From Alphaproteobacteria bacterium (GTDB lineage Bacteria; Myxococcota_A; UBA796; GCA-2862545): a stretch of 64,000 nucleotides of DNA. Below the pieces are notes generated by a model. That model did not search any database. It was not told the DNA's origin and saw only the letters and a program-made list of their open reading frames with translations. The DNA lies in the NCBI GenBank assembly GCA_020632875.1, contig JACKET010000002.1, positions 124,001 through 188,000 of the forward strand. Direction: 5' to 3'. Numbering within the stretch: the first letter of the stretch is position 1; the number at the start of each line of letters is the position of its first letter. This document shows, in pieces, positions 18,158 through 26,257 of the stretch. Position numbers and translations under genes: made by a program.

Positions 18158-18194
18158 ACTAGGGTCGTGCGGCCAAACCACTGATGGAGGTGGC

Positions 18195-18845
18195 ATGTTC
18201 ACAGCACTGATGCTCGGTGCGGCCGGGGCTCTCGCCGCCGACCACATCGACTCTCCCGGCCCGATTGCGGATCCGACGGCCGACATCACCGATCTGTACG
18301 CCTGGACCAACACCAACGCGACCAAGATCAACCTGATCATGGACATCGGTCCGCTCGGTAGCGCCACGTCGTTCTCCGACGCCGTGACCTACGTGTTCGA
18401 CATCGAGAGCACCACCGCCTACGGTGTCGTGGGCACCCAGGCCCAGGTGGCCTGCGAGTTCTACGACGGTGTCAACATCGAGTGCTGGGGTCCCGGCGTC
18501 TACGTCACGGGCGATGCCAGCAACCCCGCGGGCATCTCCAACACCGCGAACTCGATCAAGGTGTTCGCCGGCCCGCGCAACGACCCGTTCTTCATGGAGT
18601 TCACGGGCTTCACCAACGCCGTCGCGGCGGTCGTCGGTGCGGGCGTGGTCCCGAACGGCACCTGCCCCGCGGTCGATGCGACCACGTCCCAGGCCCTCGT
18701 CGACGCGCTCACCGCGTCCGGCTCCCCCGTCGACACCTTCGCGGGTAGCACGGTCCAGAGCCTCGTCGTCCAGGTCGACAAGGTCCTGGTCGCCGAAGGC
18801 GGCCCCCTGCTCGCCATCCACGCGTCCACCTACGTGAAGAACTGA
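18195..18845 (+). CDS. Secreted DUF4331 protein, N-terminal half only
   Basis: 216 residues with a clean signal peptide (MFTALMLGAAGALA) and GGAGG 4 nt before the ATG. The mature start ADHIDSP and then DPTADITDLYAW match the beginning of DUF4331 proteins. VFAGPRNDPFFMEF is the family's mid-domain motif, and SLVVQVDKVLV matches the strand before its second half. DUF4331 proteins are normally one chain of about 400 residues or more; this one stops after half. The missing part is recognisable in the next gene, 8 bp downstream. No frameshift is needed: the second gene has its own lipoprotein signal. Function of the family is unknown; secretion and coupling are clear. Confidence 0.82.
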   Translation: MFTALMLGAAGALAADHIDSPGPIADPTADITDLYAWTNTNATKINLIMDIGPLGSATSFSDAVTYVFDIESTTAYGVVGTQAQVACEFYDGVNIECWGPGVYVTGDASNPAGISNTANSIKVFAGPRNDPFFMEFTGFTNAVAAVVGAGVVPNGTCPAVDATTSQALVDALTASGSPVDTFAGSTVQSLVVQVDKVLVAEGGPLLAIHASTYVKN

Positions 18846-18853
18846 GGCCGAAG

Positions 18854-20032
18854 ATGAATTCGATGATCCCGCGCTTCGCGCTCTTCACCGTCCTCGCCCT
18901 CTCTGCCTGCAAGAAGGACGACGACACCGAGACCGAGACCGACACCGACACCGATACCGACACCGATGCCGATACGGACTCGGATGCCGATACCGACTCG
19001 GATGCCGACACCGACTCCGACGCCGACACCGACAGCGACACGGATGCCGACACCGACAGCGACACGGATGCCGACACGGATTCCGACACCGACAGCGACA
19101 CCGATGCCGACACGGATTCCGACACCGACACGGATACCGACACCGACACGGCCGTCGTCGGGCCCCGCGGCGAGCTCAACCCGCCCAGCCCCGACGCGAA
19201 CCTCCTGATCGACCGCGCCGGCCGGCCCGCGATCAGCACGGCCACCATCGGCACCTTCATCGCCGACACCCCGACGAAGGAAGCCCTGAAGGAGTCGTAC
19301 AACACGACCCCCGTGGGCACCGCGGCGTTCTCGACCGACATCGCGAACAGCCTCGCCGTGCTCGACGCCATCGACACCGTCTGTGGCAACCAGCTGCTGT
19401 ACGACGTGACGAACGGCTACACCCCGCTCGCCGACGTGCTCAACGACGACCGCCTGTACCTGCACGCCGATCGCAACTCGACGACGTGTACCCAGTACCT
19501 GGGTCTCGAGGCCGAGATCGTGGGCATCCTCACCGCGCCGAACGGCGGGTGTGGTGGCCGCGCGCCCGACTACGACATCATCCAGACCAGCTACTCGGTG
19601 CTCGTGAACGGCACGTTCACCGACTTCGACGATGGCATCGCGGCGAACGAGGTCCCGAACACCCCCACGGTGTTCCCGTACCTCGCCGACCCGAACGCCG
19701 TCGCCGGCTACACCGTGACCGTCACCGGCACCGGCTACATCCCGCACGACACCGGCTCCTACGAGGCCGTCATCCACGACGGCACGCAGGTCGTCGCGTA
19801 CACGAGCGGCATCCAGTTCGGCACCACCATGACGCTGACGTTCACCGACGTGCCGCCGGGCACCTACCAGGCCTACTGGTACATGGACCTGTCGGGCGAC
19901 GGCTCGTGCAACGCGCCGCCGACCGACCACGTCTGGGCCGAGCCGGTCACCGTGACCAACTCGGATGTGACGGTCACGCGCAACCACGACACCACGTGGG
20001 TGGATGTCTGCGCGTCGATCACGATGCCGTAG
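18854..20032 (+). CDS. Lipoprotein with Asp-Thr/Ser repeat linker and DUF4331 C-terminal half
   Basis: 392 residues. Lipobox LALSAC with Cys19, then about 75 residues made only of Asp with Thr, Ser, Ala or Glu (TDTD, DADTDSD). From about 105, LLIDRAGRPAISTATIG fits the DUF4331 segment usually written RxGNPL, and GGRAPDYDIIQTSYSVLVNG with TPTVFPYLADP fits its conserved end. The final 110 residues form an Ig-like or beta-sandwich domain (PPGTYQAYWYMD). It therefore complements the half-domain encoded just upstream. The acidic tether would hold the domain away from the membrane and could bind cations. Ends directly before the next ATG. Confidence 0.82.
   Translation: MNSMIPRFALFTVLALSACKKDDDTETETDTDTDTDTDADTDSDADTDSDADTDSDADTDSDTDADTDSDTDADTDSDTDSDTDADTDSDTDTDTDTDTAVVGPRGELNPPSPDANLLIDRAGRPAISTATIGTFIADTPTKEALKESYNTTPVGTAAFSTDIANSLAVLDAIDTVCGNQLLYDVTNGYTPLADVLNDDRLYLHADRNSTTCTQYLGLEAEIVGILTAPNGGCGGRAPDYDIIQTSYSVLVNGTFTDFDDGIAANEVPNTPTVFPYLADPNAVAGYTVTVTGTGYIPHDTGSYEAVIHDGTQVVAYTSGIQFGTTMTLTFTDVPPGTYQAYWYMDLSGDGSCNAPPTDHVWAEPVTVTNSDVTVTRNHDTTWVDVCASITMP
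18917..19150 (+). repeat. In-gene GAC-ACC/TCC/GCC hexamer repeat (acidic linker)
   Basis: About 39 degenerate copies of a 6-bp unit (GACACC, GACTCC, GATGCC, GACAGC) coding for alternating Asp and Thr/Ser/Ala. Blocks of 18-24 bp such as gacagcgacacggatgcc recur exactly, which points to recent expansion by slippage. The third-base variation shows that most of the tract is older. Confidence 0.85.
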
Positions 20033-21136
20033 ATGTGGCCGGCGCTCGTCGGGGTCGTCTTCGCTCACGAGTTCTCCACGCTCACGTTCGGGCCCAGCCC
20101 GACGTGGTGCGCGGACCTCCACGAGCGAGCCGCTCCCGGCGACGTCGTCCTCCTGCTCGCAGGGGCGTACCCGGGCGGATGTGACCTCTCTGTAGGGGGT
20201 CTCGTCGAGCTCAACGAAGCGCTCCTGCTCGCTCCCTTCGGGAACGGTCCCGTCGTCATCGAGCCCGATGGCGACGGGCTGTCCCTGCGCGTGTCGGGCG
20301 ACACCACCCGACTGCTCGACCTCGCCTTCACCGGACGGCTCGAGGTCACCGCGCCCAACGTGAGCATCGACACCTGCGATGTCGACACGCTCGACGTCGA
20401 CCCCGGGGTCGGTCGCATCACCGTGTTGTGGAGCCGCCTCGGGGCGGTCGCCTTCAGCGTCGGTGACACGGTCGTGCGCGGCAACGTGCTCGACTCGCTC
20501 GACGTCTCGGCGGCCACCGGGCTCGTCGCCGACAACACCATCCTCGGCGATGCCACGACGGATGTCGTGTTCCGCCGGAACCTCGTCGTCGGCGACCTCA
20601 CGGCCGTCGACGTCTACGCGAGCATCGTCGTCGGCGAGGCCGACGTGGCGGGCCGGCTCTTCGGCAGCACGCTGCTGGGTCCCGTCACGGCGGGCGATCC
20701 GCGCAACTCCATCGCCACGGTCGCCGCGCTGCCGGAGGCGCAGGGCAACCTGCTGTGCTCCGACTGCCTGGTCGACGTGAGCACGCTCGACGTGCGGCCC
20801 GTGGGGGTCGCGCTGGATGCCGTGCCCGTCGAAGCGCCCGACGACCCCCTCGACTTCTGCAGCCAGCCCCACGATCGCGTCGGGGCCGTGGGGCCGATCG
20901 CCGAGCTCGACGGGGTGCCGTGGAGCGCCTACGCCCGCGACCGTTCCGGGTGCTTCGAGGCCGTCGCGGTCGAGCCGGGCACCCCTCCCGTCCGACCTCC
21001 TCCGCCCACCCCCGACCCACCCGACTCCCTCGATCCGATCGAGGAGCCCGATGCGCCGATCGTGCGGCAGGGCTGTTCCACGGCGCCGGGCCCGATAGGG
21101 GGGCTGCTCTCCCTGGTGATGCGATGGCGATCCTGA
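20033..21136 (+). CDS. Secreted beta-helix protein with variant MYXO-CTERM tail
   Basis: 367 residues, starting immediately after the previous stop. The N-terminus (MWPALVGVVFAHEF) is a short signal peptide. The body is a chain of beta-helix-like turns with recurring V-x-V and NTIL/NLVV motifs, as in right-handed parallel helices. A Pro-rich linker (about 325-345) leads to GCSTAPGPIGG, a hydrophobic stretch and RWRS at the end, a short variant of the MYXO-CTERM signal. No catalytic residues recognised. Likely a cell-surface structural or binding protein. Its 3' end overlaps the next gene by 13 bp. Confidence 0.75.
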   Translation: MWPALVGVVFAHEFSTLTFGPSPTWCADLHERAAPGDVVLLLAGAYPGGCDLSVGGLVELNEALLLAPFGNGPVVIEPDGDGLSLRVSGDTTRLLDLAFTGRLEVTAPNVSIDTCDVDTLDVDPGVGRITVLWSRLGAVAFSVGDTVVRGNVLDSLDVSAATGLVADNTILGDATTDVVFRRNLVVGDLTAVDVYASIVVGEADVAGRLFGSTLLGPVTAGDPRNSIATVAALPEAQGNLLCSDCLVDVSTLDVRPVGVALDAVPVEAPDDPLDFCSQPHDRVGAVGPIAELDGVPWSAYARDRSGCFEAVAVEPGTPPVRPPPPTPDPPDSLDPIEEPDAPIVRQGCSTAPGPIGGLLSLVMRWRS

Positions 21137-22125
21137 TCCTGGCCCTGCTGGGCTGCACCTCCGAGCCCACCGTCGGCGATGCGCCCGTGGCCGTGGCGCC
21201 CGTCGAGCTCCCGCCGATCGAGCACCGCCTCCGCACGACGAAGGGCACCGTGGCGCTCGACGGTCTCGACCGCCGCATCGCCAACCTCGAAGAGGGCCTC
21301 GACGTGCTGCCGGGCGCGCGCGACGGGCTGTTCGAGGCGCTGAGCGTACGGATGACGCTCGCCGGCAAGGTGTCCGACCTCGACCGGATGCTCGAGATCT
21401 CCCGCGGCACGCCCCTCGAGGCGCGCGCCCTCGTCGCGCTCCACGAGTTCGACGCGGCGCTGGCCCTCGACCCTTCGGTGGCCGACGCAGTGGCGCTGGC
21501 CCGCCAACAGGATCTCGACGCGCTCGAGGCGAAGCGGCGCGAGGCCGTCGAGGCCCACCCGTCCACCCAGACCTGGGGCCAGCTGGCCGACGTGCTCGCG
21601 GCCCAGGGCCGCACCGCCGAGGCCGACGCGGCCTACTGGGAGGCACTGGCCGCCTACCGCGACGTGAGCCCGCTCACGGTCGCCGACATCCAGTTCCGCC
21701 GCGGCCTGCTCTGGGGCGAGTCGGGCGAGGATCCCGATCGCGCCCGGGCGCTGTACACCGACGCCGTGACGCGGCTTCCCGGCTTCGTGCGGGCCAACGT
21801 GCACCTCGCCGAGCTCGAGCACGACGCGGGCGACATCCCGGCAGCCATCGAGCGGGTCCGCAGCGTGGGGAACGTCGAAGACCCCGAGCCCGTCGCGAAG
21901 CTCGCCCAGTGGCTCGAGGGCGAGACCGCCGAGCGCGCGCGCAACACGGCCATCAACGCCTACGACGCGCTGCTCGCCCGCCACCGCCTGGCGTTCGCCG
22001 ACCACGCCGCCGAGCTGTTCATCGGGATCGGCGACACCGAGCGTGCCGCCGAGCTCGCGCGCGACAACCTCGCGAACCGTCCCACGCGGCGCGCGAAGGA
22101 GCTCTGCGAGCGCGCCGGCTGCTGA
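21124..22125 (+). CDS. TPR-like lipoprotein
   Basis: About 333 residues from ATG 21124, inside the end of the preceding gene. The signal peptide MAILILALLGC has a lipobox with Cys11. The mature part is almost entirely paired helices with TPR spacing (for example TWGQLADVLAAQGRTAEADA, and AELEHDAGDIPAAIERV), roughly five to six repeats. Such proteins scaffold envelope complexes. Its position after the DUF4331 pair and a beta-helix protein suggests service to those exported proteins, which is inference. The last residues contain two Cys. Confidence 0.8.
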   Translation: MAILILALLGCTSEPTVGDAPVAVAPVELPPIEHRLRTTKGTVALDGLDRRIANLEEGLDVLPGARDGLFEALSVRMTLAGKVSDLDRMLEISRGTPLEARALVALHEFDAALALDPSVADAVALARQQDLDALEAKRREAVEAHPSTQTWGQLADVLAAQGRTAEADAAYWEALAAYRDVSPLTVADIQFRRGLLWGESGEDPDRARALYTDAVTRLPGFVRANVHLAELEHDAGDIPAAIERVRSVGNVEDPEPVAKLAQWLEGETAERARNTAINAYDALLARHRLAFADHAAELFIGIGDTERAAELARDNLANRPTRRAKELCERAGC

Positions 22126-22131
22126 TCCGCG

Positions 22132-22461
22132 CTATTCGCACGCCGGGAACGGCCCTTCGATCGAGGTCCAGCCGTCGGGGAGGCAGCCTGCCGGCACGCG
22201 GTACGCCGTCGCATCGTCGCCGGCCTGCCCGTAGACCTCGACGGCCGGGCAGTCGAGCTCGCTGGACTTGCAGCCCACGACCTCCGCGTCGGCCTGGTCG
22301 TCCTCGCAGAAGCCGTCTGTGCCCACGAGCCCGAGCGCGTAGCCCTGGATCGTCGCGCAGCCCTCGGTCGCCGCACACGTGTCGGCGTCGACCGCCGGGC
22401 AGTCCGCGGGCGTGGCTCCGTTGCAGCCCACAGCCAGTCCCATCAGGAGCATCCACCGCAT
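22132..22461 (-). CDS. Small Cys-rich lipoprotein
   Basis: 109 residues from ATG 22461, with GGAGG 5 nt upstream. The N-terminus MRWMLLMGLAVGCNG is a lipoprotein signal, very like those of two other genes in the window. The mature chain holds ten Cys, suggesting disulfides and export. No family recognised. It ends 6 bp from the convergent TPR lipoprotein and follows the catabolic operon by 11 bp, so it may be on that transcript. Confidence 0.72.
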   Translation of the reverse strand: MRWMLLMGLAVGCNGATPADCPAVDADTCAATEGCATIQGYALGLVGTDGFCEDDQADAEVVGCKSSELDCPAVEVYGQAGDDATAYRVPAGCLPDGWTSIEGPFPACE

Positions 22462-22472
22462 ACGCACCTCCG

Positions 22473-23102
22473 TCAGGGGTGTATCGGGGCGCCGGTCTGC
22501 TCGCGAGCCGCGTCGAGCGTGACGCCGGACGCGAGCTCGACGCACCGGAACGCCGCTCCGATCGGGTCGAACACGCCGAGGTCCGTGATCACGCGGTGCA
22601 CGGCGCCTGCGGCGGTCAGCGGGTACGTCACGCCGCCGAGGAGCTTGCTCGACCCGTCCTTCGCGACGTGCCGCGTGAGCACGACGACGCGCTTCGCGCC
22701 CGCCGCCAGGTCCATCGCGCCGCCGATGCCCATCACCCGGCCGCCCGGCACGCTCCAGTTCGCGAGGTCGCCGTTCGAAGCGACCTGCAGCGCGCCCAGG
22801 ATGGCGAGATCGACGTGCCCGCCGCGGATCATGGCGAACGACAGCGCGCTGTCGAACGTCGACGCGCCTTCGCGCAGGGTCACCGTCTGCTTTCCGGCGT
22901 TGATGAGCTGCGCGTCCTCCTCGCCGTCGAGCGGGAACGGACCCATGCCGAGGATGCCGTTCTCGCTCTGCAGCCAGACGGGCGCGTCGGCGGGCAGCAG
23001 GTCGCCCACGCGGGTCGGGAGCCCGATGCCGAGGTTCACGACCGTCCACGGGCGGATCTCGGCGAGCGCCCGACGCAGCATGGCGTCCTCCGACCCGCTC
23101 AT
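22473..23102 (-). CDS. 3-oxoacid CoA-transferase, subunit B
   Basis: 209 residues, the usual length for the beta subunit. VNLGIGLPTRVGDLLP opens the domain, and SENGILGMGPFP contains the family's catalytic Glu, which forms the CoA thioester intermediate. GGAMDLAAGAKRVVVL is typical of the SCOT/PcaJ branch. Together with subunit A (4-bp ATGA overlap) it would move CoA from succinyl-CoA to acetoacetate or 3-oxoadipate. Subfamily and substrate are not decidable by eye: the upstream maleylacetate reductase argues for 3-oxoadipate, the homogentisate-type dioxygenase for acetoacetate. Confidence 0.9.
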   Translation of the reverse strand: MSGSEDAMLRRALAEIRPWTVVNLGIGLPTRVGDLLPADAPVWLQSENGILGMGPFPLDGEEDAQLINAGKQTVTLREGASTFDSALSFAMIRGGHVDLAILGALQVASNGDLANWSVPGGRVMGIGGAMDLAAGAKRVVVLTRHVAKDGSSKLLGGVTYPLTAAGAVHRVITDLGVFDPIGAAFRCVELASGVTLDAAREQTGAPIHP

Positions 23103-23800
23103 CGCGGCCTCACGATGCGGTGCTCGATCACGTCGGCGTGCGTGGGCACGTGCAGCACGCGCTGCACGAAGGCGCCGGGCAGGTGCACGTCGTCGGCGTC
23201 GATGCCGCCGAGCGGCACGATCTGCTCGGCCTCGGCGACCGCCACGCGCGCCGCCATGGCCATCGCGGGCGCGAAGTTCGCCTGGGTGCGCCAGAACCGC
23301 ACGTTGCCGAAGGGATCGGCCCGGTGCACCCGCACCAGCGCGAAGTCGAGGGGCAGGGCGTGCTCGAGCAGGCAGGCGCGACCCGCGATCGTGCGGACCT
23401 CCTTGCCCTCCGCCACCACCGTGCCGACGCCGGTGGGCGTGTAGAACGCGGGGATGCCGGCACCCGCCGCGCGCAGGCGCTCGACGAACGTGCCCTGTGG
23501 CACGAGCTCGACGGACACCGAGCCCGTGGAGAGGGCCCGCTGGAGGTCGTGGTTGCTGCCGACGTACGTGCAGATCACGCGCGCCACGATGCCGGCCTGC
23601 AGCCACGTCGCGAGTCCCAGCCCCATCGCTCCGGCGTTGTTGCTGACGAGCGTGAGGTCGCGTGCTCCGGCGTCCAGCACACCGGCGATGAGCGCTTCGG
23701 GGTTCGACGACAGCCCGAAGCCCGAGACGCCCACCACGGCGCCGTCCTCGAGCCCCTCGAGCGCGGAGGCCACGTCGTCGACGCGCTTCCCGCGGCTCAT
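23099..23800 (-). CDS. 3-oxoacid CoA-transferase, subunit A
   Basis: 233 residues. VVGVSGFGLSSNPEALI is the N-terminal glycine-rich CoA-binding region of the alpha subunit. LVSNNAGAMGLG, YVGSNHDLQ and FYTPTGVGTVVAEGKE are conserved in SCOT/PcaI/ScoA proteins. ATG 23800 overlaps the dioxygenase stop by 4 bp, and its own stop overlaps subunit B, so the heterodimer is made in register. Cytoplasmic enzyme; see subunit B for the substrate question. Confidence 0.9.
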   Translation of the reverse strand: MSRGKRVDDVASALEGLEDGAVVGVSGFGLSSNPEALIAGVLDAGARDLTLVSNNAGAMGLGLATWLQAGIVARVICTYVGSNHDLQRALSTGSVSVELVPQGTFVERLRAAGAGIPAFYTPTGVGTVVAEGKEVRTIAGRACLLEHALPLDFALVRVHRADPFGNVRFWRTQANFAPAMAMAARVAVAEAEQIVPLGGIDADDVHLPGAFVQRVLHVPTHADVIEHRIVRPR

Positions 23801-25098
23801 GGGACCTTCGCGTGCGGCCGGTAGTCGCGGAAGCTCTCGAGGTACGCCCCGTCGCGGTCCGGGTCGTCGAATGCCCACGGCATGACGCCGAGCAGGTACG
23901 TGCTCTCGAACTGGATCCACAGCGAGCTGTCGGGCAGGCGCTCGGGCGCGTCGGCCTCGGCGTTGGACGCGGTCACGACGTCTTCGTACGTGCGGTTCGA
24001 GACGCCGTGGGGCGCGAGGTACGGCGTCCACGAGAACGCGCCCGGTTGCCACGGCCCGGTCGCGCTGGGGCTGCGGACCACGCCGTTGAACTCGATCGCG
24101 GAGTTCCGGTGGAAGAAGGGCGGCCGGAACGTGTGCTCGGCCACGTCCCATCGCCCGTGGAACACGGCGACGTCGATGGCGTTGCGGCCCCGGGTGTCCA
24201 TCGGGCTCGTGAGGACCGTGAGGATCGAGGGGTCGGCGTGATCGAAGCTCACGCTGCCGAGGCTGTTGAACCGGTCGAGGTCGTACTTGAACGGCGCGTA
24301 GTTGCCGTGCCACGCGACCACGTCGAACGGGCAGGCGGGGGCCTCGACCTCCCACAGGCGGCCGCCCTGGCGCACGACGACCGTCCACGGGCGCGGGTCG
24401 TCTTCGAAGTCGGCGACCGGGAACAGGAAGTGGCGCGCGTCGGCGAGGCCGTTCGCGCCGACCGGGCCGCGCTCGGGGAGCTGGAAGTGACCGTCGAACA
24501 GCTCCGCCACGTAGCCCCGCGCCGCGCCGTCGGGCAGCAGCACCTGGAACCGGATGCCCCGCGGGAGGACGACGATCTCGCCGGGGCCCACGTTCAGCCG
24601 CCCGAGCTCGGTGCGGACGTGCAGCCGCCCGCGCTCGGGGACGAGCAGCAGGTCGCCGTCGATGTTGCAGAACGCCGTGTCGACCATGTCGGCGTTGCAG
24701 GCGTACAGGTGAATCGCGGCCCCCTTGCGGAACGATGGGCCGCCGGCCCCCGCCCACGTCGTGAGCCCCGCGAGGAAGTCGGTGGGGGTCGCGGGCATCG
24801 AGCGGGGCCGGAACCGGAGGACCTGCGGCGACTGCACGGCCTCGGAGAAGTCCGCGACGAATCGGCCGACCGGGCGCTCGCGGTAGGCGCGGTCGAGGAT
24901 CTGGGGACGCAGCCGGTACATCCAGGTGCGCTGGTTCTCGGCTCGGTGGACCGTGAACCCCGTGCCGTTGATCTGCTCGGTGAACAGGCCGTACGGCACC
25001 TTCCGCGGGCTGTTCTGCCCGCGCGGGAGGGCGCCGGGCAGCGCCTCGGTCTCGAAGGCGTTGCCGAGTCCGGCGTTGTAGGCGAGGTCGTCGGTCAT
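23797..25098 (-). CDS. hmgA: Homogentisate 1,2-dioxygenase-family enzyme
   Basis: 433 residues, standard length. The opening YNAGLGNAFETEALPGALP followed by GQNSP and YGLFTEQINGTGFT is the homogentisate dioxygenase signature. The Fe(II) ligands are recognisable: His and Glu in PPFFHRNSAIEFNG and a second His in LAPHGVS. The family opens the ring of homogentisate to maleylacetoacetate in Tyr/Phe breakdown. The usual partners (isomerase, fumarylacetoacetase) are absent here; the coupled neighbours are a maleylacetate reductase and a CoA-transferase. Either the pathway is split across the genome or the substrate differs. ATG 25098 overlaps the reductase stop by 4 bp. Confidence 0.88.
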   Translation of the reverse strand: MTDDLAYNAGLGNAFETEALPGALPRGQNSPRKVPYGLFTEQINGTGFTVHRAENQRTWMYRLRPQILDRAYRERPVGRFVADFSEAVQSPQVLRFRPRSMPATPTDFLAGLTTWAGAGGPSFRKGAAIHLYACNADMVDTAFCNIDGDLLLVPERGRLHVRTELGRLNVGPGEIVVLPRGIRFQVLLPDGAARGYVAELFDGHFQLPERGPVGANGLADARHFLFPVADFEDDPRPWTVVVRQGGRLWEVEAPACPFDVVAWHGNYAPFKYDLDRFNSLGSVSFDHADPSILTVLTSPMDTRGRNAIDVAVFHGRWDVAEHTFRPPFFHRNSAIEFNGVVRSPSATGPWQPGAFSWTPYLAPHGVSNRTYEDVVTASNAEADAPERLPDSSLWIQFESTYLLGVMPWAFDDPDRDGAYLESFRDYRPHAKVP

Positions 25099-26177
25099 CG
25101 GGGCTCCGGAGAGAGGGACGGGCGGCGGTCGGCGAGCATGTCGCCCAGCAGCGCGAGCAGCTCGGCGCGGCCGTAGGGACGGGGGTTCGCGTAGCGCTGC
25201 AGCAGCACGAGGTCGGCGATGGCATCGAGATCGGTCGCCGACAGGCCGACGCTCTCGAGCGAGGTGCCGAGCCCCAGCGAGCGCTGCAGGTCGTACAGGA
25301 AGCCCGGCGGATCGTCGGTGCCCCAGGCGTCGCGCGCGGCCTGGACCGCGGCGGGCGCATAGGGCGCGTTGAAGCCGAACGTGTGCGAGAGAAGCACGCT
25401 GTGCGTGGGCGCGTGCGGGGTGCCGAACGAGCCGCCGAGCACGTGGGCGAGCTTGTGGTGCAGGGCCATCCGCGCCGTGCACAGCGCCGTGGACGCGAGG
25501 TACGCGCCGTACAGCGCCTTCTCGCGCCCCTCGAGGCCCCGCGGGTCGGCGGCGATGGCGCGGATGCCGTCGACGAGGGGGGCGAGGCTGTGGGCCGCGG
25601 CGCGTCGGGCCTCTGCAGGCGCCTCGAGGTCGTAGAGCGCCTCGACGCTGTGGGCGAGCGCGTTGAACAGCGACTGCACCGACAGGGTGACGGGCAGGTC
25701 GAGGGTCAGCGCGGGGTCGTACGCCACGAGGCGGGGCCTGACGCCCGGATCGCGGCCCGTGGTCTTCACGCCGTCGCGCGTGAGCCCCCAGATGTCGGTG
25801 CGCTCGGAGCCCGCGTACGTCGTGGGGACCGCGCCGATCTGGACGGGCAGCTCGAGCGCGACGGCCTTCGCGATGCCGATGGGCGTGCCGCCCCCGTGCG
25901 CGACGACCCAGTCGGCGCGGGTCTCGCGCGCCACGCGGACGGCGGCATCCGCGACCTCGGCGGGCACCTGGGGACGGTCGGTCGCGAACACGCCTACCGC
26001 GCGCGGCCCGAGTGCCGTCTGGAGCCGATCGGCGCCCGCGCGGTGGTGGGCGAGCGCCACGAGCAGCACCCGCTCGGCGCCGAGCTCGGCGAGGAGCGCG
26101 GGCACGGCGGCCTCGGCGCCTTCGCCGAAGACGACCCGGTCGGGTGCGGTGCTGAGGGTCTGCACGCTCGGCTCCAT
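25095..26177 (-). CDS. Maleylacetate reductase-like iron-type dehydrogenase
   Basis: About 360 residues from ATG 26177. AHGGGTPIGIAKAVAL is the nucleotide-binding loop, PTTYAGSERT and GVKTTGRDPGVRP are characteristic of maleylacetate reductases, and NALAHSVEALY and HHKLAHVLGG with TPHAPTHS give the conserved His residues. The family reduces maleylacetate to 3-oxoadipate with NAD(P)H in hydroxyquinol, resorcinol or chloroaromatic breakdown. First gene of a four-gene operon and divergent from the LysR gene across 80 bp, the usual layout for an aromatic-catabolism regulator and its target. Confidence 0.87.
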   Translation of the reverse strand: MEPSVQTLSTAPDRVVFGEGAEAAVPALLAELGAERVLLVALAHHRAGADRLQTALGPRAVGVFATDRPQVPAEVADAAVRVARETRADWVVAHGGGTPIGIAKAVALELPVQIGAVPTTYAGSERTDIWGLTRDGVKTTGRDPGVRPRLVAYDPALTLDLPVTLSVQSLFNALAHSVEALYDLEAPAEARRAAAHSLAPLVDGIRAIAADPRGLEGREKALYGAYLASTALCTARMALHHKLAHVLGGSFGTPHAPTHSVLLSHTFGFNAPYAPAAVQAARDAWGTDDPPGFLYDLQRSLGLGTSLESVGLSATDLDAIADLVLLQRYANPRPYGRAELLALLGDMLADRRPSLSPEPR

Positions 26178-26257
26178 CGCGAACGCCTTGTACTTATGGG
26201 GCGGATCGGCGAGAACGTGTCGGCGTTCGCGCCAACGACCTTTGCAGGAGTGCACAC

